Of a stretch of DNA of 22,182 nucleotides, positions 6,352 to 14,456 are shown in pieces. The notes beneath the pieces are model-generated. The model made no database searches. It was not told the DNA's origin and saw only the letters and a program-made list of their open reading frames with translations. Numbering within the stretch: position 1 is the stretch's first letter; each line of letters starts with the position of its first letter. Source of the DNA: Lachnospiraceae bacterium UBA7729 (GTDB taxonomy: Bacteria; Bacillota; Clostridia; Lachnospirales; Lachnospiraceae); contig DLFD01000068.1 in the NCBI GenBank assembly GCA_002482005.1, positions 1 through 22,182 of the forward strand, read 5' to 3'. The position numbers and the translations under genes were made by a program.

Positions 6352-6428
6352 GTAAGGTGCCTGACGATCAAGTCCCATACGGGCTGATCTCCGAAATTGC
6401 ACAGTGGACATATCAACACAATATTTGA
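6352..6428 (+). pseudogene. C-terminal gene remnant X, copy 2
   Basis: Directly after the CDF gene, in another frame, the sequence reads CKVPDDQVPYGLISEIAQ and then WTYQHNI before a stop. It is homologous to the tail at 4064-4141, sharing PY-x-LI-x-E-x-A-x-W-x-YQHN. It has no start and no upstream body. The parent gene family is unknown to me. Confidence 0.5.
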
Positions 6429-6445
6429 CTCAGGAGTAGCAGATC

Positions 6446-6559
6446 ATGAGACTTCTTATCAAGCAGAGAGTGTTTGCCCTGACAGATACATATGATGTCT
6501 ATGACGAAGATGGAAATCCGAAGTACTTCGTCAAGAATGAACTGCTCTCAGAACAATAG
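6446..6559 (+). pseudogene. N-terminal remnant of a LURP-one-related (YxjI-like) protein
   Basis: The ATG at 6446 has CAGGAG nine bases upstream. The product would be 37 residues: MRLLIKQRVFALTDTYDVYD, then EDGNPKYFVKNEL and a short non-homologous end before TAG. This is the standard beginning of LURP-one-related proteins, which open with a K-Q-R-V-F beta strand and a Y-D-V-Y-D-E-x-G motif and are normally about 160 residues. Three quarters of the gene are missing although its translation start is intact. The glutaredoxin-like gene starts 30 bases later. Confidence 0.6.
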
Positions 6560-6588
6560 TTGAAAGACTCAGAAAGGGGGATCTCACA

Positions 6589-6867
6589 GTGAAGAAGATT
6601 ACTGCATTCTTATTGACAGGCTGTCCATACTGCAGAAATGGACTGAACGCATACAAGGAACTCTGCGAAGAGCATCCGGAGTACAGAGACATTCCGGTTG
6701 ATTGGATCTACGAAGATAAACAGCCGGATGTGGCAGATCAGTATGACTACTATTATGTCCCGACTCTGTTTATCGGAGATGAGAAGCTGTACGAATGCAA
6801 ACCGGGTCAGAGCATGGAGATGATTCGTGAGAATTTCAAGCAGGTTCTGCAGGAAGCATTGACTTGA
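6589..6867 (+). CDS. Glutaredoxin/thioredoxin-like protein with CPYC motif
   Basis: The start is a GTG at 6589 with AAGGGGG about eight bases upstream. The 92-residue protein shows one thioredoxin-fold domain: beta strand KKITAFLLTG, the redox motif CPYC at residues 12-15, the cis-proline segment YYVPTLFIGDEKLYEC and a C-terminal helix. CPYC is the classic dithiol glutaredoxin motif. As many Clostridia lack glutathione, its electron donor may be another thiol or thioredoxin reductase. It ends 18 bases before msrA, which suggests one transcript in which it could reduce MsrA; that link is inferred from gene order. Confidence 0.82.
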   Translation: MKKITAFLLTGCPYCRNGLNAYKELCEEHPEYRDIPVDWIYEDKQPDVADQYDYYYVPTLFIGDEKLYECKPGQSMEMIRENFKQVLQEALT

Positions 6868-6885
6868 TAATTCTGGAGATGCTGT

Positions 6886-7395
6886 ATGGATACAAAGAAT
6901 ATTTATCTGGCAGGCGGGTGCTTCTGGGGCACTGAGAAAGTCTTCAAGCTGCTGAAGGGCGTTGTAGATACTACAGTGGGTTATGCGAATGGCCATACCC
7001 AGAATCCCACTTATCAGGATGTGTGTACAGACAAAACCGGTCACCGGGAGACAGTCAAGGTTACTTATGATCCGCAGAGAATCACACTGGAGAAAATTCT
7101 GACGGCTTATTTCATGGTGATTGACCCAACGATTGCGAACCGTCAGGGCGGGGACATTGGAACCCAGTACCAGACAGGCGTTTATTATGAGAATGAGGAA
7201 GATCTTCCGGTCATAGAAGCCTTCTTTGACAGGGAGCGTAAGAAGTACGATTCATTTTGTGTGGAACTTCTCCCTCTTTCCTGTTTCTGGCCTGCTGAAG
7301 AATATCATCAGGATTATCTGGATAAAAATCCGAATGGCTACTGCCATGTGACGAAAGTCGAGTTTGAGGAAGTGGAAAGACTGAACGAAGAATAA
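6886..7395 (+). CDS. msrA: Peptide methionine sulfoxide reductase MsrA, copy 1
   Basis: The 169-residue cytosolic enzyme reduces methionine-S-sulfoxide in proteins. The catalytic motif GGCFWGTEKVF has the nucleophilic Cys12. Other family motifs follow: VGYANGHTQNPTYQDV, GHRETVKV, GGDIGTQYQTGVYY and CFWPAEEYHQDYL, with a further Cys in the NGYCHV tail. The ATG follows a GGAGATGCT site. A second copy at 16296-16805 differs at five residues (positions near 26, 103, 122, 131 and 168) and at about 36 of 510 bases by eye, mostly silent. The identity runs from 6867 to about 7413, beyond the gene, so this is a segment duplication. Both copies look functional. Confidence 0.95.
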   Translation: MDTKNIYLAGGCFWGTEKVFKLLKGVVDTTVGYANGHTQNPTYQDVCTDKTGHRETVKVTYDPQRITLEKILTAYFMVIDPTIANRQGGDIGTQYQTGVYYENEEDLPVIEAFFDRERKKYDSFCVELLPLSCFWPAEEYHQDYLDKNPNGYCHVTKVEFEEVERLNEE

Positions 7396-7435
7396 TCATG
7401 TCTGCAATACTGTACCAGTAGAGGAGGATATGGAT

Positions 7436-7828
7436 ATGTACGCAGTAAGATATTACAGCAGATCTGGCAACACGAAGATTCTGGCAGAAGCGATTGCCAA
7501 AGCTGCAGGGACAGAAGCAGTATCCGTAGATGCCGGGAACGCAGCCATTGCTGAACCGGTGGACGTGTTATTCGTTGGCGGGGCGCTGTACGCATACGGA
7601 CTGGACAAACACCTGAAAAGCTGGCTTTCCGAACTGGATGGCACAAAGGTGAAGAAGGCTGTTGTCTTCTCCACGAGCTGGATTTCTAAACATTCAGTTG
7701 ATCTGATCCGAAGCGCCCTGCAGGTAAAGGGTATCGATGTGGCTGCCGAATCTATCTATGCGAAGAACAAGCCGAATGCAGAAGAACTGAAAGCTGCAGA
7801 AGCGATTGTGAAGAAGGTCATATCCTGA
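7436..7828 (+). CDS. Flavodoxin-like FMN protein
   Basis: I choose the ATG at 7436 because the GAGGAGGA site is about six bases before it; the ATG at 7430 is too close. The 130-residue protein starts with a beta strand and the phosphate-binding loop YYSRSGNTKILAEAIA, which holds FMN in short-chain flavodoxins, followed by VDVLFVGGALYAYGLD and KKAVVFSTSW. It is an electron carrier or a small flavodoxin-domain reductase. It lies 40 bases after msrA and its stop codon is the exact edge of a recD2 fragment starting at 7828. At the second msrA locus there is no such gene between msrA and recD2. The 3' end looks complete. Confidence 0.82.
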   Translation: MYAVRYYSRSGNTKILAEAIAKAAGTEAVSVDAGNAAIAEPVDVLFVGGALYAYGLDKHLKSWLSELDGTKVKKAVVFSTSWISKHSVDLIRSALQVKGIDVAAESIYAKNKPNAEELKAAEAIVKKVIS

Positions 7829-7947
7829 CTCCGATGCAGCGCGGCGTAGTCGGAGCGTCGAACCTGAACCAGGCTCTGCAGGAAGCCCTGAATCCACTTA
7901 GCCGTGAGGGCAGGCAGGGATCAAGCGAATCAGGTGGACAGAGATCA
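7828..7947 (+). pseudogene. 120-bp fragment of recD2 (duplicated from 18739-18858)
   Basis: This piece aligns without gaps to 18739-18858 inside recD2. The first 73 bases differ at a single site, and by eye about 10 of 120 differ in all. The recD2 frame stays open here (TPMQRGVVGASNLNQALQEA). It carries no start and encodes only the region between the last helicase motifs. Together with the duplicated msrA it marks a second, mostly deleted msrA-recD2 unit: the distance from msrA to this match is 1,501 bases shorter than at the intact locus. Its 5' edge lies in the flavodoxin stop codon. Confidence 0.9.
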
Positions 7948-7950
7948 GTT

Positions 7951-8487
7951 TCAGTACATTGATATCGGGGAACATGTCCGCTTCATGAAAGCATTTACCC
8001 GCTTGAGGGACACTAATCCTGTATTTGACGGGTGCAAAAAGAAAGGATCCATCGGGATACCGGCGTTTTTATTTGAAGCAATATCCATATTGACGATCTT
8101 GCCGTCCTGATATGGGACAAGGTCTTTCAGCTGAAAAATCTCTCCTGCTTTCACTGCCTGGTTCATAGAAGCCTCCTTCCCTGGAGCAAGCTCCAGATAT
8201 ACACTGTCCTTTTCTGCAATGATTCCGATATTCCTGTTTGCCGGCTTGACCACGAGATCTCCGGCCGAGGCAACAATCTCAGTCTTATTGTCCGGGTCAA
8301 ACAGCCGTGTCTGACCAGTCAGATTATATTGAAGGACAAGGGCCGGATAGCTTTCCGCACTGATGTCCGTTCCCTGTGCAAGGGAGAAACACTGTACGCC
8401 CGGAAGAATCTGACCGGAGATCGTGCATCCGGGGACCGGCAGGTTCTGGGCGGCTATGGAAAAGGGCCCGATTACTGAATCATTCAT
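7951..8487 (-). CDS. Cupin-domain protein, C-terminus truncated
   Basis: The start is the ATG at 8487 with AGGAGGAGGAAA upstream; it overlaps the end of the AraC gene by eight bases, so translation is probably coupled. The 178-residue frame has one full cupin barrel (GTDISAESYPALVLQYNL to ELAPG, residues about 40-110) and then the beginning of a second (IFQLKDLVPYQDGKIVNMDI). After SNKNAGI, at about base 8065, the rest of the second barrel is replaced by unrelated sequence ending MKRTCSPISMY. Relatives are two-barrel proteins of about 220 residues in sugar loci. The truncated end runs up to the recD2 fragment, so the loss may belong to the same rearrangement. It may still fold as a single cupin. 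Confidence 0.65.
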   Translation of the reverse strand: MNDSVIGPFSIAAQNLPVPGCTISGQILPGVQCFSLAQGTDISAESYPALVLQYNLTGQTRLFDPDNKTEIVASAGDLVVKPANRNIGIIAEKDSVYLELAPGKEASMNQAVKAGEIFQLKDLVPYQDGKIVNMDIASNKNAGIPMDPFFLHPSNTGLVSLKRVNAFMKRTCSPISMY

Positions 8488-9376
8488 GTTTCTTTCCTCC
8501 TCCTTTCTGCCTATACTCACTGGGTGAGATACCGATCACCTTCTCAAAGATTCTGGAGAAATAATAGGGATCGGAATAGCCCATCTCATGGGCGATATCG
8601 TAGACATAGTGATTGCCCTCAGCCAGAAGAAAGCACGCAAGGTTCATCTTGAGCTTCAGATAATACTGCATAGGAGCGATCCCGGTATTGCTGCGGAAGA
8701 TTTTTGTGATATAGCTGGCAGATAAACCGGAATAATCTACAAGATCCTGCATTTTCACCGGGACCTTGAGGTGGTCGTGCATGTAGTGGATGATGTTTGT
8801 GATATTCACATTCTGATCGTCCATGCGGTTCACATTTTCACGGTCGTAGATCTCGGACAGAATCGTTTCCGCACTGTGTGAGATCTGACGGAAAGTACCT
8901 CTGGTGTAAGGCTCTCTCAGGAGCCGGAAGATCGAGCTGAAGAGATAGGTAATCTTGTTCTTCGCATAGGAGGATTCTATGTGTACAACATGTCTGTCTT
9001 CTGTGGGGAACAGGCTGCAGTCAGTTCCCACAAAGTGCATCCAGAGCAAGGTCCATGGTTCCTTTGCAGCAGCAAAGTATTCATGAGGAGTATGGGCCGG
9101 AATAATGAAAGCATCACTTTCGCCGAGTACACAGGAGTCTTCCTTAAGCCTGATGGTCCCGCTGCCGTAAAGCACATATAGAAGGATATTTTCATTACTT
9201 CCCAGGGCTCTCTTTACATAATGATACCGGGCAGCAGGGAAATATCCGACGGCAGAGGGGTAAAGCCTGCTGACGACCGGGTCTTCCTTATAGCCGGAGT
9301 CAAGTTCCGGCGGAAGATTGTACATGATCTGGTCGGTAAAACCATCTGCTATATGCAGTTCTTCATTATGGCCCAT
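8480..9376 (-). CDS. AraC-family transcriptional regulator of the sugar locus
   Basis: The start at 9376 is chosen because AAAGGA is seven bases upstream and it gives a 298-residue protein, the usual size; the open frame runs farther up to 9607 but through promoter-like sequence. Residues about 20-150 form the N-terminal sugar-sensing cupin (LLYVLYGSGTIRLKEDSCVL, then IPAHTPHEYFAAAKEPW). The C-terminal 100 residues hold two helix-turn-helix motifs, LSASYITKIFRSNTGIAPMQ and the AraC signature YDIAHEMGYSDPYYFSRIFE followed by GISPSEYR. It diverges from the GH35 beta-galactosidase gene, which is its likely target, probably activated when a galactoside or other glycan is present. The truncated cupin gene follows in the same operon. 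Confidence 0.9.
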   Translation of the reverse strand: MGHNEELHIADGFTDQIMYNLPPELDSGYKEDPVVSRLYPSAVGYFPAARYHYVKRALGSNENILLYVLYGSGTIRLKEDSCVLGESDAFIIPAHTPHEYFAAAKEPWTLLWMHFVGTDCSLFPTEDRHVVHIESSYAKNKITYLFSSIFRLLREPYTRGTFRQISHSAETILSEIYDRENVNRMDDQNVNITNIIHYMHDHLKVPVKMQDLVDYSGLSASYITKIFRSNTGIAPMQYYLKLKMNLACFLLAEGNHYVYDIAHEMGYSDPYYFSRIFEKVIGISPSEYRQKGGGKKHE

Positions 9377-9485
9377 CGCAAAGTCCTTTCGCCCGGCGCG
9401 GATGCTTCCGGGAAACACCTCCGGATGATCAATAATCCATCCAAAAAGCCGGAAGCAGTTTATAGAAAAAGCAAAAGATATAGAT

Positions 9486-9515
9486 ATTATATTCATGAAA
9501 TTCCTATAAAAACAA
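9486..9515 (-). promoter_or_regulatory. Sigma-A promoter for the AraC operon
   Basis: On the minus strand TTGTTT (9515-9510) and TATAAT (9491-9486) are separated by 18 bases. The predicted transcript would have a leader of roughly 100 bases before the ATG at 9376. The leader and the rest of the divergent gap (9377-9757) show no other gene. Confidence 0.5.
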
Positions 9516-9581
9516 GGATATTTAAGGGCTTGTGAAATGTATATGAAAGGCCGCAGGCTATTTTGTGTAATTGTGACAAGA

Positions 9582-9620
9582 CTGTACTTCTGTACTGAAA
9601 AGTCCATGAAAAACTAAAAT
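9582..9620 (+). promoter_or_regulatory. Possible activator-dependent promoter of the GH35 gene with tandem octamer
   Basis: CTGTACTT (9582-9589) is followed at once by CTGTACTG (9590-9597), a tandem repeat. Seventeen bases after it lies TAAAAT (9615-9620), a fair -10 box with no acceptable -35. A tandem site over the -35 position is typical of AraC-type activation. The leader to the ATG at 9758 would be about 130 bases. The site is inferred from spacing only. Confidence 0.35.
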
Positions 9621-9757
9621 TATGTATTCTCTCCGGAGCAGCGTGCTTATATATTTTTATTATCAGAGCGCAGGAATCGATGCGCGGGAAATGAGAGAAT
9701 TTTTCACCATTTTCAAGGCCTTTCGCCCGTACCGTAAGGGGCTGAACTGGAGGATAT

Positions 9758-11932
9758 ATGAAAAACATACTGGACCTGAGAAATGCAAAACCCGGGAAAC
9801 ACCATTCCCTTGGTGACCGGTTCACAGGAAAATCGAAATCCGGACATACCATTACTGTGACAGATTATTATCTGGAGCTTGATGGAAAACCTTACTTCGG
9901 AATCAGCGGGGAGATGCATTTTTCCAGAATTCCGGTCGATGAATGGGAGGATAGCATTGTCAAGGCGAAGTGCGGCGGCATCAATATCCTGGCAACCTAC
10001 GTCTTCTGGAATGTGCATGAAGAAGAGGAAGGAGTCTTCCGCTGGGACGGAAGAAGAGATCTGAGAAAATTCCTTATGATCTGCAGGAAACATGACATGA
10101 TGGTCATATTGAGAGTCGGGCCGTTCAGTCACGGCGAGATGAGAAACGGTGGTATTCCGGACTGGCTGTACGGAAAGCCGTTTGAAGTGAGAAGTTCTGA
10201 TCCGGCTTTTCTTGCCCAGGTCCGGTCATACTTCTCAGAGATCGCAAAGCAGACAGAAGGCCTTCTGTTTGAAGATGACGGACCGGTCATTGCACTTCAG
10301 CTGGACAACGAATATATGCATTCTTCGGCAGTCTGGGAGTTTACCCAGGGCGCGGAAGAGGAGTGGGTCCCGCTGGGAAGTGATGGCGGAAAGTATCTGA
10401 CCGCGCTCCGCTCTCTGATGGAAGAAGTTGGCCTTAAGACGCCTTTCTATACCTGCACAGCATGGGGCGGAGCGGCTACGCCGACCGATCAGGCGGTTCC
10501 GGTGTGGGGCGGATATTCCTATCAGCCCTGGCTGTTTTATAATCATGAGGGAGAACATCCGGCGACTTTTGAATATATCTTCCGGAACCTGCACACAGAC
10601 AAGGTACGGAAGACTTATAACTTCGAGCCGCAGTATCCGCCGGAAAGCATGCCCTACTTCTGCTGCGAGATGATGGGCGGGATGACCTGCATGTACCACT
10701 ACCGCTTTCAGATCCCCATGCAGAGTATCGATGCCATGGCGAATATCAAGCTGGGTAGCGGCTGCAATATGCTGGGCTACTATATGTACCGCGGCGGATC
10801 CAACCCGGTCGGAAAATCCGGTTATCTGAACGAACACACAGTGCCGAAGATCAATTATGACTATCAGGCAGCGATCGGCCAGGACGGACAGCTTCGCGAG
10901 AGCTGGCACAGACTCAGGATCCTCCATTACTTCCTCAGGCAGTTCGGAAGCAGTCTGGCAGAGATGGAGACCTATGTTCCGGACCAGGCATATGACATGG
11001 ATCCGCGGGACACGGAAGACCTGAGATATTCTGTGCGTATGAAGGATGGAAGAGGCTTTGTATTCATTGATAACTTCCAGGACCACTTTTCTCTTCCGGA
11101 CAGGAGGGAAGAATCGGTGACGATAAGGCTTCCGGGGGAAACGATTACGGTCGGACCTTTCAGCATTGCTTCCGGCGAGTCCGCCATCCTGCCTTTCAAT
11201 CTGGAACTTGACGGAGCTTTACTGAAATACGCAACTGCGCAGCCGGTGATCAGGCGGGAGACACTTGAGGGACCGGTCTGGTACTTCATGACGCCGGACG
11301 GAATGGAGCCTCACTTCGAGTTCGACCGGAGCAGAATCCTGTCGATGGCAGGAACGGACAGAAGCTTTCAGACCGTCCTGAAGGATGGCCGCCAGATCCG
11401 CTTTGAGGTTATGACAAGGGCAGAAAGCCTTTGTTTTTACGCATACGACGTAAGCCAGGTCCAATATGCGGCATATTCCAAAGCTCCGCTGCTATTTGAC
11501 GGCAATACCTTCTATACGGAAAAGCGTGAGGCAGAAGTAAAGCTGGATTTTAAGGCGGCAGGCGCTTTCCGCTATGTGATTCGCATACCGGGAGACACGA
11601 AAAGGCCTGGTCAGCAGACGATCCTGAGATTTCATTATTCCGGAGATGTCGGACATCTGTTTGCAGACGGAAGGATGATCAATGATGACTTTGCAAACGG
11701 CGCTGTCTGGGAGACCCGTATTGATCCATATCTTGAGGAGGGAAAGGAAACACAATTTGTGGTCTATATCACTCCGCTCAGAAAGGACGCCAAGGTGAAT
11801 GTCAATTCTTCCATGGCGGCACAGATGGAAGAGTACAGCGAAGTAACAGGGGCACTGACAGAGGCATCTCTATGTATGGTAAGCCATACAGAGCTTGAGA
11901 AAAATAATCAGATGCAGATACACATGCAGTGA
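9758..11932 (+). CDS. Glycoside hydrolase family 35 beta-galactosidase
   Basis: The 724-residue protein starts at an ATG with GGAGG five bases upstream and has no signal peptide, so it acts in the cytosol. The family 35 barrel is clear: GKPYFGISGEMHFSRIPVDE, then GGINILATYVFWNVHE, VILRVGPFSHGEMRNGGIPD and PVIALQLDNEYMHSS, where Glu185 is the acid/base. PYFCCEMMGGM follows, where Glu304 is the expected nucleophile. The C-terminal 350 residues are beta-rich accessory domains. It releases terminal beta-linked galactose, or a related sugar, from imported glycans. The DUF5107 gene begins 20 bases after its stop, so they form one operon. The divergent AraC gene is the likely regulator. Confidence 0.92.
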   Translation: MKNILDLRNAKPGKHHSLGDRFTGKSKSGHTITVTDYYLELDGKPYFGISGEMHFSRIPVDEWEDSIVKAKCGGINILATYVFWNVHEEEEGVFRWDGRRDLRKFLMICRKHDMMVILRVGPFSHGEMRNGGIPDWLYGKPFEVRSSDPAFLAQVRSYFSEIAKQTEGLLFEDDGPVIALQLDNEYMHSSAVWEFTQGAEEEWVPLGSDGGKYLTALRSLMEEVGLKTPFYTCTAWGGAATPTDQAVPVWGGYSYQPWLFYNHEGEHPATFEYIFRNLHTDKVRKTYNFEPQYPPESMPYFCCEMMGGMTCMYHYRFQIPMQSIDAMANIKLGSGCNMLGYYMYRGGSNPVGKSGYLNEHTVPKINYDYQAAIGQDGQLRESWHRLRILHYFLRQFGSSLAEMETYVPDQAYDMDPRDTEDLRYSVRMKDGRGFVFIDNFQDHFSLPDRREESVTIRLPGETITVGPFSIASGESAILPFNLELDGALLKYATAQPVIRRETLEGPVWYFMTPDGMEPHFEFDRSRILSMAGTDRSFQTVLKDGRQIRFEVMTRAESLCFYAYDVSQVQYAAYSKAPLLFDGNTFYTEKREAEVKLDFKAAGAFRYVIRIPGDTKRPGQQTILRFHYSGDVGHLFADGRMINDDFANGAVWETRIDPYLEEGKETQFVVYITPLRKDAKVNVNSSMAAQMEEYSEVTGALTEASLCMVSHTELEKNNQMQIHMQ

Positions 11933-11952
11933 GTGGGCAGACGGGAGAGAAC

Positions 11953-14011
11953 ATGATGAGTGAAGCCAGAATCTGGGAAGAAGCAGTGGTCATTCCTACA
12001 TATGAACCCGGGGCACCGGACAAGAATCCGATGTTTCTGGAAAAAAGGGTCTATCAGGGCAGCACAGGAAAGATCTACCCTTATCCGACCACACAGGTCA
12101 TCAGCCGCCAGAAGACGGACAAGACCTATCAGGCAGTCTTCCTTGAAAATGAATATCTGAAGGTGATGGTTCTTCCGGAACTTGGCGGAAGGATCCAGCG
12201 GGCATACGACAAGACCAATGGCTATGACTTTGTCTATTATAATCATGTGATCAAGCCGGCCCTGGTCGGCCTTCTGGGACCATGGATCTCCGGAGGCATC
12301 GAATTCAACTGGCCGCAGCATCACCGTCCGACCACTTTCATGCCGGTCGATCACACCATCCGTGAAAATGAAGATGGCAGCAAATCCCTTCTGATCGGGG
12401 ATGTGGACCAGATCCACGGAACGAAGGAGATCACCACTTTCACGATCTATCCGGGACGGTCCTATATTGAGATAGAAATATGAGGAAGCTCTTTCCTTCA
12501 TCGATAAGGCACTGGTCAAGAACCTGCACAATATCAAGGCAAGAGCCTTGAAGGGAATCATTCTGCACAAGCTTGGCCGGGACCAGGAAGCCAAATCCTG
12601 GCTGGATGAGAATCTGAGAGTCGACGCTTTCGACTTCGAGTCACTCTTTGTCAAAGCTCTGATCGAAGGAGAAAATACCACGGAGATGAGCCGTCTGGCC
12701 ATGCTCGACCGCAGCTTCCATGAGACCTATCTCAGGATCTCCAGGGATCTTATGGAGGCAGGACTCTATCAGGAAGCCTGCCTCTGGCTGGATTCCTTCA
12801 GGGGAGCAGACAAACCGCTGCTTCACTATTACAAGGGCTACGCTCTTCTGAAACTGGGCCGGGATTCCCAGGGTATGGAAGAAATGAAACATGCGGAGGA
12901 GCTGCCTGCTTGTTATACATTTCCGAATAAACCAGAGGAGATCCTGATCCTGAGAGCGGCGATGGATGTGAATCCGGAGGGAGCAAAGGCACCTTACTAT
13001 CTCGGCTGCCTCTTCTATGACAGGCTACAGTTTGATGAGGCGATCTCGCTCTGGGAGAGGTCCGCAAAGCTTGATGACACATTCCCGACCGTTTTCCGCA
13101 ATCTTTCCATAGCTTATTATAATAAGCGGAAAGATCCGGATGCTGCGCTTTTGATGATGGAGAAGGCATACAGGCTGGATGAGTCTGATTCCCAGGTCTT
13201 CCTGGAACTGGACCAGCTGCATGGAAGGCTTCACATTTCACCAAAGGAGCGCAGGAAATTCCTGGAGGCACATCTGGAGCATATTGAGGCGAGAGATGAT
13301 ATCTATACCCAGTATGTGACGGTACTGAATCTCTGCGGTGAGCATGAGAAAGCATATGACGCCATCATGAAGCACGACTTCCAGACCTGGGAAGGCGCGG
13401 AAGGCAAGATCACGACCCAGTACAAGACGGCGCTGGCGGCACTCGCCGGAGAAGACTTTGAGAAGAAGGATTATAAGGAGGCGCTGAAGCATCTGGAAGC
13501 TGCCCTGTCCTATCCGCATAACCTTGGAGAAGGAAGACTTGAGGGAACAAAAGATAATAATCTGTATTACCTGAAAGGACTTTCCGAGGAAAAACTGGGC
13601 ATGGAGAAGGAGGCAGAGACTTCCTTCCGAAAAGCGACGGAGGGAGCCTCGGACCCGGCAGGAGTCATGTACTACTACGACCAGCCGGCAGATATGATCC
13701 TCTGCCGGGGACTTGCGGAAGAGAAACTTGGCAATACAGGCGCTGCCAACGCATGCTTCTATCAACTCATCGACTACGGAGAGAAGCATCTGAGAGACGA
13801 ATTCAAGATGGACTACTTTGCAGTGTCCCTTCCGGACCCGTCTGCCTATGATGAGGATATGAACATCAAGAACAAAGCCCACTGCTATTATCTGATGGCG
13901 CTCGGTAATCTGGGCCTTGGCAATACGGACAAGGCGCACGGCTTCTTCGACAAGGTGCTGAAACTAGATCCGGACCATCAAGGAGCATTTACCTACAGAA
14001 CGCTCTGCTGA
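11953..14011 (+). pseudogene. DUF5107/TPR protein gene with large internal deletion and frameshift
   Basis: The ATG at 11953, after GGGAGAG, starts a DUF5107 N-terminus (KVMVLPELGGRIQRAYDKTN, GPWISGGIEFNWPQHH). The frame ends at 12483 right after YPGRSYIEIEI. From 12479, one frame over, the sequence goes straight into tetratricopeptide repeats (YEEALSFIDKALVKNLHNIK, later APYYLGCLFYDRLQFDEAI) and continues to the stop at 14011. Intact relatives are about 1,000-1,100 residues, so I estimate that several hundred residues, covering the end of DUF5107 and the following beta domain, were lost at about 12478. Two separate products could be made, but the second has no clear start signal (a TTG at 12548 is the first candidate). 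The family often sits beside glycosidase genes; its reaction is unproven. Confidence 0.75.
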
Positions 14012-14121
14012 GAACTGTCCCCACCTGTCTTCCCGTTGTCTTCCCCATTGTCTTGACCGCCCGGATCGTATGCCTTTATAGTGGTAACAGTTACAGGAAC
14101 TTTACAGAAGAAATCTGGATC
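13993..14121 (-). pseudogene. Minus-strand remnant with Gly/Asp/Asn-rich tail
   Basis: Between a TAA at 14124-14122 and a TAG at 13995-13993 the minus strand encodes 42 residues: DPDFFCKVPVTVTTIKAYDP, then GGQDNGEDNGKTGGDSS and a short end. The composition is that of a flexible C-terminal tail and is unlikely by chance. There is no start codon, so it is a 3' remnant. The family is not recognised. It overlaps the last 19 bases of the TPR gene. The strip 14122-14231 holds nothing else I can assign. Confidence 0.35.
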
Positions 14122-14231
14122 TTAAGAAAGTATATCATTGTGATGGATAGAAAAAACCGTTTGAACAGTCCGGAGTGGTCGGGTGGATGTAGGATGAATG
14201 AATATCAATGATATGGTGATATACTTATGAA

Positions 14232-14456
14232 ATGAACCGGATAGCGATGATTTCGAACGGGGCAGAATCAACGGTTAAGGACCAGTATTGTGCTGACAGA
14301 GGGACTTTTGTCGTTGAAAATCTGTGCAATCTGAAGGCAGTCGTGGAACATGGAAGGCATTTCACGGCCTGCACCTATCCGATGAATTATTCGGGAATGA
14401 CAGGCCTCCACTGCCGTGTGGTGGCACGGGGAGAGGGTCAGAAAGGAGAAAAGTGA
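14232..14456 (+). pseudogene. C-terminal remnant of a cyclase (kynurenine formamidase-like) gene
   Basis: From about base 14300 the frame reads FVVENLCNLKAVVEHGRHFT, then TYPMNYSGMTGLHCRVVA. This is the conserved tail of the cyclase family (PF04199), where a V-E-x-L-x-N-L stretch precedes Y-P-x-x-Y-x-G-x-T-G-L-x-C-R-V-I/V-A. About 55 of the usual 200-plus residues remain and the metal-binding motif of the N-terminal part is missing. The upstream 20 codons (from 14232) are not recognisable. Its stop overlaps the ATG of the FMN reductase gene. Confidence 0.55.

Noticed and set aside
11307..11312. AGCCTC as an obligatory target of the 22-nt insertion
   Set aside because: AGCCTC also occurs uninterrupted at 11307-11312, 13645-13650 and 8170-8175, so the hexamer alone does not dictate insertion; none of these was found to be an in-frame Ser-Leu pair.
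13238..13939. Minus-strand open frame of 233 codons
   Set aside because: It is antisense to the tetratricopeptide repeats and shows no family pattern.
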